Of a stretch of DNA of 37,796 nt, positions 1 to 6,961 are shown in pieces; the first letter of the stretch is position 1, and every line of letters begins with the position of its first letter. Origin of the DNA: Clostridium sp. chh4-2. Lineage in GTDB: Bacteria > Bacillota > Clostridia > Lachnospirales > Lachnospiraceae. The stretch is taken from assembly GCF_002899675.1 (NCBI RefSeq), contig NZ_PKUU01000038.1, positions 1-37,796 of the forward strand. Direction: 5' to 3'. The notes under the pieces were generated by a model, which saw nothing but the letters and a program-made list of their open reading frames with translations, searched no databases and was not told the origin of the DNA. The position numbers and the translations under genes were made by a program.

Positions 1-113
1 TCCGGCGGTTTCTATGGCCTTTCCTGTGACTTTGCAGGGCATTAGCAATTCTGCACGTTTAGAAGTGCTTATGCCCGAAACCGGAACAGGAAAGGCCATA
101 GAAACCGCCGGAG
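1..113. repeat. Long inverted repeat at the window edge
   Basis: Bases 1-27 and 86-112 are perfect reverse complements (27-bp arms). Inside the loop a second imperfect stem pairs 37-47 with 66-76 (10 of 11 pairs). No T-tract follows the right arm, so it is not a standard intrinsic terminator seen in this direction. The left arm begins at the first base, so the repeat may extend outside the window. Function is unknown: it could be a structured RNA, a transcription-blocking hairpin or a small dispersed palindromic element. Confidence 0.75.
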
Positions 114-182
114 CCAGACCGGACAGCAGAGGTTCCCGGGGCCGTGATTTGTAACTTATATAGGAAGGTGGACTGCCCAGGC

Positions 183-240
183 TTGACATGGGTGGTCTAT
201 TGTGATAGACTTATGGTAATGTAGGACTATTGTAATAGAC
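183..240 (+). promoter_or_regulatory. BlaI-type promoter with two operator boxes
   Basis: A -35 TTGACA lies at 183-188 and a weak -10 TAGACT at 206-211 (17-bp spacing). The palindrome GTCTAT-TGTG-ATAGAC (195-210) sits between and over these elements, and a second near-copy (225-240, one substitution in a half-site) lies 30 bp downstream. Two dyads over and just after the promoter are what is expected for autoregulation by the BlaI-like repressor that starts at 257. Regulation is inferred; the dyads are seen directly. Confidence 0.7.
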
Positions 241-256
241 CAATCAGGAGGCGGGT

Positions 257-628
257 ATGGAGGAGTGTAAGTTATTCGAAAGTGAATACCGGTTTATGAA
301 CCTTGTATGGGAATTGGAACCTGTGAGGTCGACAGAGCTGGCGAAGGCATGTTATGCGGAACTGGGATGGAAGAAGTCTACCTGCTATACGGTTTTGAAA
401 AAGCTTTCTGAAAGAAATTTTATTAAGAATGAAGAAGCTGTGGTGACCTCGCTGATCGGCAGGGAAGAGGTTCAGAAATACGAGAGTGAATCAGTCGTGA
501 TGAAGAATTTTAACGGCTCTCTCCCGGCATTTTTAACCGCCTTTTTAAAAGATAAGAAATTGACGCGGGAAGAAGCGGAAGAGATCAGGAAGATGATAGA
601 AGAAGCAGTTGTGACTACGAAGGGTTAG
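257..628 (+). CDS. BlaI/MecI-family transcriptional repressor
   Basis: A 123-residue protein of normal BlaI/MecI length. Residues about 8-65 form the winged helix-turn-helix (RSTELAKA...KKSTCYTVLKKLSERNFI), and the acidic helical C-terminus (about 80-120) matches the dimerisation half. In the family, the dimer represses its own operon until a partner M56 membrane peptidase triggers its cleavage. The start follows a strong AGGAGG. The M56 gene begins 15 bp downstream, so the pair is an operon, and two dyads upstream (195-240) are candidate operators. No beta-lactamase or penicillin-binding protein gene lies nearby, so the regulated target is probably not a beta-lactamase, at least locally. Confidence 0.93.
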   Translation: MEECKLFESEYRFMNLVWELEPVRSTELAKACYAELGWKKSTCYTVLKKLSERNFIKNEEAVVTSLIGREEVQKYESESVVMKNFNGSLPAFLTAFLKDKKLTREEAEEIRKMIEEAVVTTKG

Positions 629-642
629 CAAGGAGGATATTC

Positions 643-1755
643 ATGGATGGATTTATGATACGGCTTCTCAATATGAGTTTTACGGCCGGCTGCGCCTGCC
701 TGCTGGTTATGGCGCTGCGGGTGCTGATGCGGCGTCTGCCTAAGATATATACCTACGCGCTGTGGGGAATCGTGATGTTTCGGTTTTTATGCCCGTTAAC
801 GCTGGAATCGGGGATCAGTTTGTTTCCGGTCAGCCCGGAGCCGGTCAGCAGCGGGATCGTTTATGAGCAGATACCGTCGGTGCACTCGGGAATTGCCTGG
901 CTCGATAATGTTGTAAACCATCTTTTAAAGACGACGATGTCGCCGGCTGATCCGGTGCAGTCCGCGAACCCTATTCAGGTGGCGCTGTTTATATGGGAAG
1001 TGGTCTGGGCGGCAGGAGTGGCCGGTTTTACGGCTTACCATCTCATCTCTTATTTAAGGCTCAAAAGGAATCTGGAAGATGCGGTTAAACTGAAACGGAG
1101 GGTTTATGCTTCCGATAAGATCAGCAGCCCTTTTACCATCGGCATTATTAATCCGAGAATTTACCTCCCATATGGGCTTAGCAAAGCAGAAGAAAAATGC
1201 ATCGTTGCTCACGAATGGGTTCATATCAGGCGGAAAGACGGCCTGGTGAAGATGCTGGGGATTCTTGTAATCACCCTGCATTGGTTCAATCCGTTTGCAT
1301 GGATCGGAGTATCCCTGATGTGCAGGGATATGGAGATGGCCTGTGATGAAACCGCTATAAAATATCTGGGACTGGAGGAGCGCCGGCAGTACGGCATGAC
1401 TTTATTTAATGTTTCGCTTAAACACAGCGGCCTGGTTCTGCCGACCGCATTTGGGGAGAGCAATACGAAGATCCGGATCAGGAACATTTTATCCTATAAA
1501 AAACCTGCGGTTTGGATGAAAACCTGCGCGGCGGTTATTCTGGTGGTTTCGGCGGTTACGCTCATGACCAATCCTAAGAAACCTGTGGAAGACGGAAGCT
1601 TTGGCGCTTATTCTTCGATGTCTGTGACAAAAGACGGGGATTCTTCTGCTGTCAGCATTATTGGCGGAAAAGATGGACCTACCAGCATTTTTGTGGCGGG
1701 AAAATTGGAGGATAAACCTGAGGCTGAAGACAATACGGAAGGTGAAGAGCAGTGA
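643..1755 (+). CDS. M56 (BlaR1-type) membrane metallopeptidase, short form
   Basis: A 370-residue membrane protein. Hydrophobic segments lie near residues 8-28, 36-54, 112-136 and 291-308, and a zinc-peptidase motif HEWVH lies at 190-194 (His190, Glu191, His194) on the cytoplasmic loop. This is the architecture of BlaR1/MecR1, which cleave or trigger cleavage of the BlaI repressor. Classical BlaR1 is near 600 residues with an extracellular transpeptidase-like sensor. Here only about 60 residues follow the last membrane segment, so there is no beta-lactam sensor. That tail carries SIIGGKDGPTSIFVAGK (338-354), which resembles a conserved segment of the beta subunit of sodium-pumping decarboxylases (OadB). 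The gene follows an AGGAGG and forms an operon with the BlaI gene. The signal sensed is unknown. Confidence 0.9.
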   Translation: MDGFMIRLLNMSFTAGCACLLVMALRVLMRRLPKIYTYALWGIVMFRFLCPLTLESGISLFPVSPEPVSSGIVYEQIPSVHSGIAWLDNVVNHLLKTTMSPADPVQSANPIQVALFIWEVVWAAGVAGFTAYHLISYLRLKRNLEDAVKLKRRVYASDKISSPFTIGIINPRIYLPYGLSKAEEKCIVAHEWVHIRRKDGLVKMLGILVITLHWFNPFAWIGVSLMCRDMEMACDETAIKYLGLEERRQYGMTLFNVSLKHSGLVLPTAFGESNTKIRIRNILSYKKPAVWMKTCAAVILVVSAVTLMTNPKKPVEDGSFGAYSSMSVTKDGDSSAVSIIGGKDGPTSIFVAGKLEDKPEAEDNTEGEEQ

Positions 1756-1899
1756 TTGAATGATAAGAAAAACTGTATATAAGATAAAGTGATGATTTGA
1801 TCAATATTATATATTTGTGCAATACGCCTTGATATGCTACTATAAATCTATAAAAATAGCGCAGAATGCATGAAAATAACATGCGGAATCGAGGTTAAG

Positions 1900-3015
1900 A
1901 TGATTTGGTATCCCAAAAGTTATAAGATTGAACCGGTCAAGGCGGATGAAGGATGGATTTTCGAAAAAGCAGATCAGGCATTAAAAGAACCGGTTCCTCA
2001 CATTACGGACATTGTATCGGATAAGAGCGAGGGCGGCCCTCACGACTATTACTCCAACGGCGATTATTGGTGGCCCAATCCGGATACTCCTGACGGTCTT
2101 CCTTACATACAGAGAGACGGAGAGACCAATCCGGATAATTTTAACGGACACCGTGTGATGCTGCGGCATATGCGCACCAGCGTGGTGTTTTTAACGGCGG
2201 CTTATGAATTGAGTAAAGATGAGAGATATTCAGCTCATGCAGTCCGCATGCTGAAGGAGTTTTTCCTGGATGAAGAGACGAAGATGAATCCCCATCTGAA
2301 CTATGCACAGGCTCTGCTTGGAATCTGTGCCGGGCGTGGGATCGGCATTATAGATACTCTTCACCTGGTGGATGTGGTATTTGCGGTTCAGAAACTGAAG
2401 GATTTGGACGCTGTGACGGAGGAGATGTATAAAGAACTTCAGACATGGTTTGCCAGCTATCTGGGATGGATGCTGACCAGCGCCAATGGAATTAAAGAGA
2501 TGAATGCCACCAACAATCACGGGGTATGTTTCTTTGTTCAGGCGGCGGCATTTGCATTGTTTACGGATAATGAGATGATTGTGAATTACTGCAGGGAATA
2601 TTATAAAAATGGATTGTTAAAGCAGATGGCGGCAGACGGCTCGTTCCCTCGGGAATTGGGACGCACTAAACCGTATAACTACTCTATTTTCGCGGTGGAC
2701 AATATGGTATCCATCTGTCAGATGCTTTCGAAACCGGATGACGACCTGTGGGAATTTACCCTTCCCGACGGCAGAGGGATTCAGAAGGGGCTGGATTTTA
2801 TCACCCCGTATATTTTGGACAAGACGAGCTGGCCTTACCCTCCTGACGTGATGCATTTTGACGCATTTCCTGCCAGAGCTTCGTTCCTCGTATTTGCGGG
2901 ATGCAGGCTGGGAAGACAGGAGCTTTTGGATCTCTATGACAGCCTTCCGGTTGAGCCGGAAGATGAAGAGGCCAGACGCAATATCGCGGTCCGCCTGCCT
3001 TCTTTGTGGATGTAA
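1900..3015 (+). CDS. Alginate_lyase-domain polysaccharide lyase (PL5/PL38-like)
   Basis: A protein of 371 residues from the chosen start. The alginate-lyase fold ((alpha/alpha) toroid) is recognised from the N-terminal block DYYSNGDYWWPNPDTPDG, the central NATNNHG motif (Asn-Asn-His, expected catalytic region) and the DGSFPRELGRTKPYNYSIF block containing the Arg/Tyr pair typical of these beta-eliminating lyases. The pattern is closest in my memory to PL38-type proteins acting on glucuronan- or alginate-like chains, but substrate cannot be read from sequence. No signal peptide is seen, so it is probably cytoplasmic and acts on imported oligosaccharides. The ATG at 1900 is preferred over the in-frame ATG at 1870 because GAGG lies 5 bp before it and nothing like a ribosome site precedes 1870. 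It appears to be a single-gene unit ending at the hairpin 3091-3123. Confidence 0.8.
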   Translation: MIWYPKSYKIEPVKADEGWIFEKADQALKEPVPHITDIVSDKSEGGPHDYYSNGDYWWPNPDTPDGLPYIQRDGETNPDNFNGHRVMLRHMRTSVVFLTAAYELSKDERYSAHAVRMLKEFFLDEETKMNPHLNYAQALLGICAGRGIGIIDTLHLVDVVFAVQKLKDLDAVTEEMYKELQTWFASYLGWMLTSANGIKEMNATNNHGVCFFVQAAAFALFTDNEMIVNYCREYYKNGLLKQMAADGSFPRELGRTKPYNYSIFAVDNMVSICQMLSKPDDDLWEFTLPDGRGIQKGLDFITPYILDKTSWPYPPDVMHFDAFPARASFLVFAGCRLGRQELLDLYDSLPVEPEDEEARRNIAVRLPSLWM

Positions 3016-3090
3016 AGAATCGGTCCAATTCGATGAATTGTGAGCATTTGTGTGAAAATAAAGAAAAATGTTAATAAAGATTAAGACTTT

Positions 3091-3123
3091 ATCCCGGTGT
3101 TGTCGTGTACACCGGGATTTTTC
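3091..3123 (+). terminator. Intrinsic terminator after the lyase gene
   Basis: A perfect 10-bp stem (ATCCCGGTGT, 3091-3100, with ACACCGGGAT, 3109-3118), an 8-nt loop, then a run of T. It ends the transcript of the lyase gene. A TATAAT at 3129-3134 immediately downstream (possible -35 TGTACA at 3106-3111, 17 bp apart) may start the next transcript. Confidence 0.85.
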
Positions 3124-3181
3124 TATTGTATAATGAAAACATGAGAGTTAGGAGCCGCAGGGGCGGCAGAAGGGGGGAGCT

Positions 3182-3634
3182 ATGGAAGAAGAAAAACTGA
3201 ATAATCCAGTGAAACTGACCTCTGTTGCAACCAAACTGGAAGCGGAAATGATTGGAACTCTGTTGGAGGAAAATGGAATCTCCTGCTACATTAAAGATCT
3301 GGAGGCGGGTGGTTACATGAACATCTATATGGGATTTTCCGTATATGGAAGCGAACTGTATGTGAGAGAATCTGATTTGGAGACGGCAAAGGCGCTTTTG
3401 AACGAACAGGTGCGCCGGATTGAACCGGGAGAGGAGCCGTTGGAAGCCGGCGGCGAGGCACCGGCGGAACGTGTGGAAACAGACTGGAATGAAGGCTGGG
3501 ACTTGGAAGAAGATGAAGACGATGAGATAGATAACGAGGACATTTTTTTATCGAAGATCAGTGCGGTGGGAAAGATTGCCGGCATCGCGGTGGGCGTATT
3601 GGTTATCAGCATAATTTTATTTGTTGTGTTATAA
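3182..3634 (+). CDS. DUF2007-domain protein with C-terminal membrane anchor
   Basis: A 150-residue protein. Residues about 8-78 match the DUF2007 pattern (PVKLTSVATKLEAEMIGTLL...GSELYVRESDLETAKALL), a small alpha/beta domain annotated as a putative signal-transducing protein with a PII-like fold. An acidic linker (about 85-122) follows, then one hydrophobic segment at the extreme C-terminus (about 127-150) that would tail-anchor the protein with the domain in the cytoplasm. The start follows AGGGGGGAG. The AIM24-family gene begins 15 bp downstream, so the two are co-transcribed. Biochemical role is not known for the family. Confidence 0.82.
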   Translation: MEEEKLNNPVKLTSVATKLEAEMIGTLLEENGISCYIKDLEAGGYMNIYMGFSVYGSELYVRESDLETAKALLNEQVRRIEPGEEPLEAGGEAPAERVETDWNEGWDLEEDEDDEIDNEDIFLSKISAVGKIAGIAVGVLVISIILFVVL

Positions 3635-3649
3635 GGAAAGGAGATATAA

Positions 3650-4327
3650 ATGGAATATAAAATAATTGGAGAAGTTTTACCGGCGGTGGAATTAAAACTG
3701 CAGCCGGGAGAGGCTGTCTGCACACAGTCGGGCGGCATGGCATGGATGAGCGATGGTTTTCAGTTGGATTCCAATGTAAAAGGCGGGCTGATGAAAGGAT
3801 TTGGCCGGATGCTGACGGGAGAATCCTTGTTTATGGCTACCTATACGGCAACCAGGCCGGATTCTCAGATCGCGTTTGCAACTACGGTTCCCGGAAAAAT
3901 TCTGGCTGTTAACGTATCGGAGCATAAGTTGATCTGTCAGAAGGGAGCATTTTTGTGTGCGCAAACCAGCGTTGAATTGAAAACTGCCTTCACTAAGAAG
4001 ATATCAGGAGGATTTTTCGGCGGGGAAGGATTTATCCTGCAGGAATTAGATGGAAACGGGATCGCATTTCTGGAAGTTGACGGCGATGTGATTGAGAAGA
4101 ACCTGGCGCCCGGAGAAGTGTTTAAGGTGGATACGGGGAACGTATTTGCCTTTGAAAAGGGAGTCGGATATGAAGTGGAGATGATAAAAGGGATTAAGAA
4201 TATGCTGTTTGGCGGGGAGGGATTATTCCTTACCAAATTGACGGGGCCGGGGAAGGTTTATCTTCAGACCATGAACTTTGCAGAGTTTACCGGCAGAATT
4301 GCAAATGGAATTCCAACTAAAAATTAA
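3650..4327 (+). CDS. AIM24 / TIGR00266-family protein
   Basis: A 225-residue protein, full length for the bacterial TIGR00266 group of the AIM24 family. The recognised blocks are QPGEAVCTQSGGMAWMSDGF near the N-terminus, the central GGFFGGEGFILQELDGNGIAF, and the repeated GGEGLFLTKLTGPGKVYLQT near residue 185. The fold is a repeated beta-roll; yeast Aim24 is mitochondrial, but the bacterial proteins have no settled function. No signal peptide or membrane segment is seen. It follows AAGGAGA and is the second gene of a two-gene unit with the DUF2007 protein. Its last four codons and stop lie inside a perfect 78-bp palindrome, so the terminator hairpin begins within the coding sequence. Confidence 0.88.
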   Translation: MEYKIIGEVLPAVELKLQPGEAVCTQSGGMAWMSDGFQLDSNVKGGLMKGFGRMLTGESLFMATYTATRPDSQIAFATTVPGKILAVNVSEHKLICQKGAFLCAQTSVELKTAFTKKISGGFFGGEGFILQELDGNGIAFLEVDGDVIEKNLAPGEVFKVDTGNVFAFEKGVGYEVEMIKGIKNMLFGGEGLFLTKLTGPGKVYLQTMNFAEFTGRIANGIPTKN

Positions 4328-4388
4328 AGTAAAGGGTGAAGGCATTTTCGAAAATGCCTTCACCCTTTACTTTAATTTTTAGTTGGAA
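4311..4388. terminator. Perfect 78-bp palindrome, bidirectional terminator
   Basis: Every base from 4311 to 4388 pairs with its mirror partner around the centre 4349/4350 (39-bp arms, no mismatch, centre TTTTCGAAAA). The right arm ends in a T-rich run (TTTAATTTTT), the left arm in its complement, so it can terminate transcription from either side. It includes the last codons and stop of the AIM24 gene. Its core is repeated at 9084-9131. Confidence 0.9.
4322..4369 (+). repeat. Dispersed palindromic element, copy 1
   Basis: This 48-nt stretch is the same as 9131-9084 read on the minus strand except at two positions, 4335 (G, against C) and 4364 (C, against G). These two positions pair with each other in the stem, so the change is compensatory. 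In both copies the element directly follows or overlaps the stop codon of the upstream gene, in the same orientation relative to that gene. Confidence 0.8.
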
Positions 4389-4404
4389 GAACAATATAAC
4401 TTGA

Positions 4405-4480
4405 CGGGAAAGAACAAAAAAAGGCAGACGAACGCGGATAGGAAGTCCGTATTGGCCTGTCCTTTTTTTGTTCTTTCCTG
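4405..4480. terminator. Second long inverted repeat with A/T-tract arms
   Basis: Arms 4407-4424 and 4461-4478 are perfect 18-bp complements containing seven A's or T's; one GU pair and one GC pair extend them to 4405/4480. The 36-nt interior can form an imperfect GC-rich stem directly before CCTTTTTTT, which is terminator-like. It lies between the AIM24 gene and the next promoter and may insulate it. Function is inferred. Confidence 0.55.
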
Positions 4481-4565
4481 CCCCGGCATTTTTTGATACC
4501 TTTTAGCAGCGTTTCCAAACGTCCTGTTTTAGCGCACTAAAATTCAAAAAAATTATATTTTACTA

Positions 4566-4585
4566 TTTTATGAATGAAACATTCA
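4566..4585. promoter_or_regulatory. Candidate DeoR operator, site 1
   Basis: TTTTATGAAT (4566-4575) overlaps the dyad TGAATG-AAA-CATTCA (4571-4585), just upstream of the -35 of the UroD-like gene. The same 10-mer occurs before the TctC gene (5780-5789, other strand) and before the sulfatase operon (10072-10081). Binding by the local DeoR protein is inferred. Confidence 0.5.
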
Positions 4586-4593
4586 ATAACTGA

Positions 4594-4622
4594 TTGACAT
4601 ATATGATTGAAAACGATAATAT
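4594..4622 (+). promoter_or_regulatory. Sigma-A promoter with overlapping cre-like site
   Basis: TTGACA (4594-4599), 17-bp spacer, TAATAT (4617-4622). The stretch 4607-4621 fits the CcpA cre consensus WTGNAANCGNWNNCW at all but one defined position and overlaps the -10, consistent with glucose repression of the downstream UroD-like gene. The promoter is clear; CcpA control is inferred. Confidence 0.7.
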
Positions 4623-4664
4623 TAAAATAGAAAACGAAAGAATGTTCAATGAAAGGAGCAAAAA

Positions 4665-5684
4665 ATGAACTCAAAACAAAGAATGCAGGCACTGACAGAT
4701 GGAAAACAACCGGATATGGTTCCTATTTTTCCTAAAATCAGTTTTGCAACGATCAAATCAGTGCCGGGAATGAACTTTCATGATTATACAACAAGTCCGG
4801 AGCATATGGCAAATGCCATCATCTCATCGGCCCGAAAATACGGTTATGACGCGGTGGGCATCACTACGGACATTGCCAACGAGGGGATGGCTTTGGGCAG
4901 TATCTATGAACGGCCTGCCGACCGCCCGTCAAAAATGGTCCGCTATCTTCTGGACACCATCGACGATTACGAAAAGGTTGTCATGGCCGACCCCATGTCC
5001 AAAGAGCCCACGAAAACGATTATCCGGGCCACCGAGCTGGTGAAGAAGGAAATCGGCGATGAGATTTATATTACGTCCTGGTGCAACGGGCCGTTAAATG
5101 TTGCCAGCCAGCTGGTTCCCCTTGAGGAAGTTCTGATCGGAATGATTGATGATCCCGACACCCTTCACGAACTTTTGGAACGGTGTCTGCAGTTTTCGAT
5201 GAGATATGCCAAAATGCTGGTGGAAGCAGGAGCGGATGCAGTTTCATTCGGTCATGCCATGGCCTCCTGTACTGTAATCTCCAGGGACAGGTACAGGGAG
5301 TTTGCGCTTCCTTATGAAACCCGGCTGGTTCAGGCAATTCATGAAGCAGGAGGAAAAGCGATCACTCATATATGCGGAAATATCGAGCCTATCATTTCCG
5401 ATGTGGACACCAATGGAAGCGATATTATTGATTTCGATCATCTCTGTGACCCGGTAAAGATCCTTCAGTCCTCCACAAAGATCATCAGGGGCAATCTGGA
5501 CCCTGCACTTTTTTCCAATGGGACGCCGGAGGAACTTTATGAGGAAACAGCCCGGATCATGGGGCTTTGCAAGGACAGCAGACGGTTTATTCTGGGTAGC
5601 GGATGTGAGATTACGGAAAATGCTTCTGAAGAAAATATAAGAGCGTTTGTCCAAGCTGGAAGAGATCATGGAAAGTACGAATAA
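4665..5684 (+). CDS. UroD/MtaA-family zinc methyltransferase-like protein
   Basis: A 339-residue protein with the uroporphyrinogen decarboxylase (TIM-barrel) fold. The zinc motif of the cobamide-dependent methyltransferases MtaA/MtbA/CmuA is present: His235-Ile-Cys237 in THICGNIEP and Cys314 in LGSGCEI. It lacks a recognisable N-terminal PDGTP-type substrate block of true HemE, and no heme genes are nearby, so tetrapyrrole decarboxylation is unlikely. Methyl transfer to or from a corrinoid or thiol is the family-based guess, but no corrinoid-protein gene is visible. It has its own promoter (4594-4622) and shares a candidate operator with the TctCBA and sulfatase units, which suggests it belongs to the same substrate pathway. 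AGGAG lies 6 bp before the start. Confidence 0.8.
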   Translation: MNSKQRMQALTDGKQPDMVPIFPKISFATIKSVPGMNFHDYTTSPEHMANAIISSARKYGYDAVGITTDIANEGMALGSIYERPADRPSKMVRYLLDTIDDYEKVVMADPMSKEPTKTIIRATELVKKEIGDEIYITSWCNGPLNVASQLVPLEEVLIGMIDDPDTLHELLERCLQFSMRYAKMLVEAGADAVSFGHAMASCTVISRDRYREFALPYETRLVQAIHEAGGKAITHICGNIEPIISDVDTNGSDIIDFDHLCDPVKILQSSTKIIRGNLDPALFSNGTPEELYEETARIMGLCKDSRRFILGSGCEITENASEENIRAFVQAGRDHGKYE

Positions 5685-5719
5685 ATGAAAATAAAACCGT
5701 TCATACGAACATAAAAACC

Positions 5720-5748
5720 TTGACAAAAGGATAATAAAATGTTAATAT
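5720..5748 (+). promoter_or_regulatory. Sigma-A promoter of the first tctCBA operon
   Basis: TTGACA (5720-5725), 17-bp spacer, TAATAT (5743-5748), about 80 bp before the TctC start. A GTTC-ATAC-GAAC dyad lies upstream at 5699-5710. Confidence 0.75.
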
Positions 5749-5778
5749 ACGATTAACAAGCAATTAAACAAAACAAAA

Positions 5779-5789
5779 CATTCATAAAA
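5779..5789. promoter_or_regulatory. Candidate DeoR operator, site 2
   Basis: CATTCATAAAA, the exact reverse complement of the 11-mer at 4566-4576. It lies about 30 bp downstream of the -10, a position where a bound repressor would block elongation or initiation. Confidence 0.5.
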
Positions 5790-5827
5790 CTTATGCGGGT
5801 GAATGAAAAATTATGGAGGGAAAGTAA

Positions 5828-6922
5828 ATGAAGAAAAGAAGTTTGTTATTTATGCTGGGAACGCTTATGATGGTATCGCTGGCCGGATGCAGTTCAGGGG
5901 GAAGCAAACCGGCAGAAACAGCTGCGAAAACAGAAGCTGCAAAGACGGAAGCGGCTAAAACTGAGGAAGCGAAGACGGAAGCAGCGAAAACGGACGAGGC
6001 CAAGACAGAGGCGGCTAAGACAGACGGAGCGGGAGCATTTAAACCGACAAAGGACGTGAACTTTGTGGTAGGCTTTGACGCAGGCGGTTCCGCTGATATT
6101 CCTGCAAGAATCGTGGCGAAATATATGTCCCAGTATGCAGGGGTTAATATTACGGTCAGCAACGTGGTTGGTTCCAGCGGACGAGTAGCTGCAAACCAGG
6201 TGAAATCCACAGAACCTGACGGCTATACTCTTCTTCATGTTCCGGTAGGTTATTATATGCAGGCGGCATTGGGGAATGCGGACTTTACATATGAAGATTT
6301 TGATCCGGTTACCATGTGGTGCGACTCCTGGGTAGGACTTGTTGTAAGAGCGGATGCGCCTTACAGCACTTATGAAGAATTTATCGCAGCGGCAAAAGAG
6401 AATCCGGGATCAATTAAAGTAGGTTCCGTTTCGGGCACACTTCCACAGCTTGCAACTCTGGCAATTGTGGATAAAGAAGGCGTAGAATTTAATATGGTGG
6501 ATATCGGTTCCAATAATAAGGCAACGGAGCTGTTGGGAAGTCGTATCGACGCTTATATTGACGGTGTGGGACAGTTTAAACAGTACGTGGAAAGCGGAGA
6601 TTTCAAATGTCTGATGGCATTTGCACATGAAGATACAAAGATTCCGGGATATGACGGACTTCCAAGCGCAGAGAGCTTAGGATTTACGGATTTCGATTAT
6701 CTGCTTCAGTCATTTGGTATGTGGGCTCCTAAGGGAACCGATCCGGCAGCGGTTGAATACTATGCAAATCTTGTGAAACAGGCGGCAGAAGATCCGGGAT
6801 GTATCGAAGAACTGAACGCACTTGGCTACGGCGCAAGATGGGATACACCGGCTGATTATGCGAAGAATTGTGAAGAAGTATTGGAAGGAACAAAGAAAGC
6901 TGTACAGGGTATTTTGCAGTAA
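5828..6922 (+). CDS. tctC: TTT transporter substrate-binding lipoprotein (TctC), system 1
   Basis: A 364-residue lipoprotein. The signal peptide ends at lipobox LAGC with Cys21 as the predicted lipidated residue. Residues about 30-68 are a low-complexity linker of repeated AAKTE/EAKTE units, which would hold the binding domain away from the membrane. The TctC/Bug fold follows, starting with VNFVVGFDAGGSADIPARIVAKYM (the Gly-rich carboxylate-binding loop), then VSNVVGSSGRVAANQV. In the family this protein captures small carboxylates or similar anions for the TctA/TctB membrane pair, and both partners follow directly. The start lies after GGAGGG. The ligand is unknown; context suggests an acidic or sulfated sugar derivative. 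Confidence 0.93.
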   Translation: MKKRSLLFMLGTLMMVSLAGCSSGGSKPAETAAKTEAAKTEAAKTEEAKTEAAKTDEAKTEAAKTDGAGAFKPTKDVNFVVGFDAGGSADIPARIVAKYMSQYAGVNITVSNVVGSSGRVAANQVKSTEPDGYTLLHVPVGYYMQAALGNADFTYEDFDPVTMWCDSWVGLVVRADAPYSTYEEFIAAAKENPGSIKVGSVSGTLPQLATLAIVDKEGVEFNMVDIGSNNKATELLGSRIDAYIDGVGQFKQYVESGDFKCLMAFAHEDTKIPGYDGLPSAESLGFTDFDYLLQSFGMWAPKGTDPAAVEYYANLVKQAAEDPGCIEELNALGYGARWDTPADYAKNCEEVLEGTKKAVQGILQ

Positions 6923-6961
6923 TAGATTTTAAACAAAGACAGGATGTCTGATGGAGGATGT

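Noticed and set aside
1..113. Insertion-sequence terminal repeats
   Set aside because: The arms are only 58 bp apart and no transposase is present, so a stem-loop is the simpler reading.
1651..1755. A separate sodium-translocating decarboxylase beta-subunit fragment
   Set aside because: The motif is in frame with and part of the M56 peptidase; no other OadB segments are present, so a decarboxylase call would be a motif artefact.
4665..5684. Heme biosynthesis uroporphyrinogen decarboxylase
   Set aside because: The His-x-Cys...Cys zinc motif and the absence of heme genes point to the MtaA-like methyltransferase branch of the fold.
5791..6238. Long minus-strand reading frames rich in Ala/Ser/Val or Cys/Arg opposite the first tctC
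   Set aside because: They are mirror images of the low-complexity linker and signal peptide codons, with no ribosome site or family signature.
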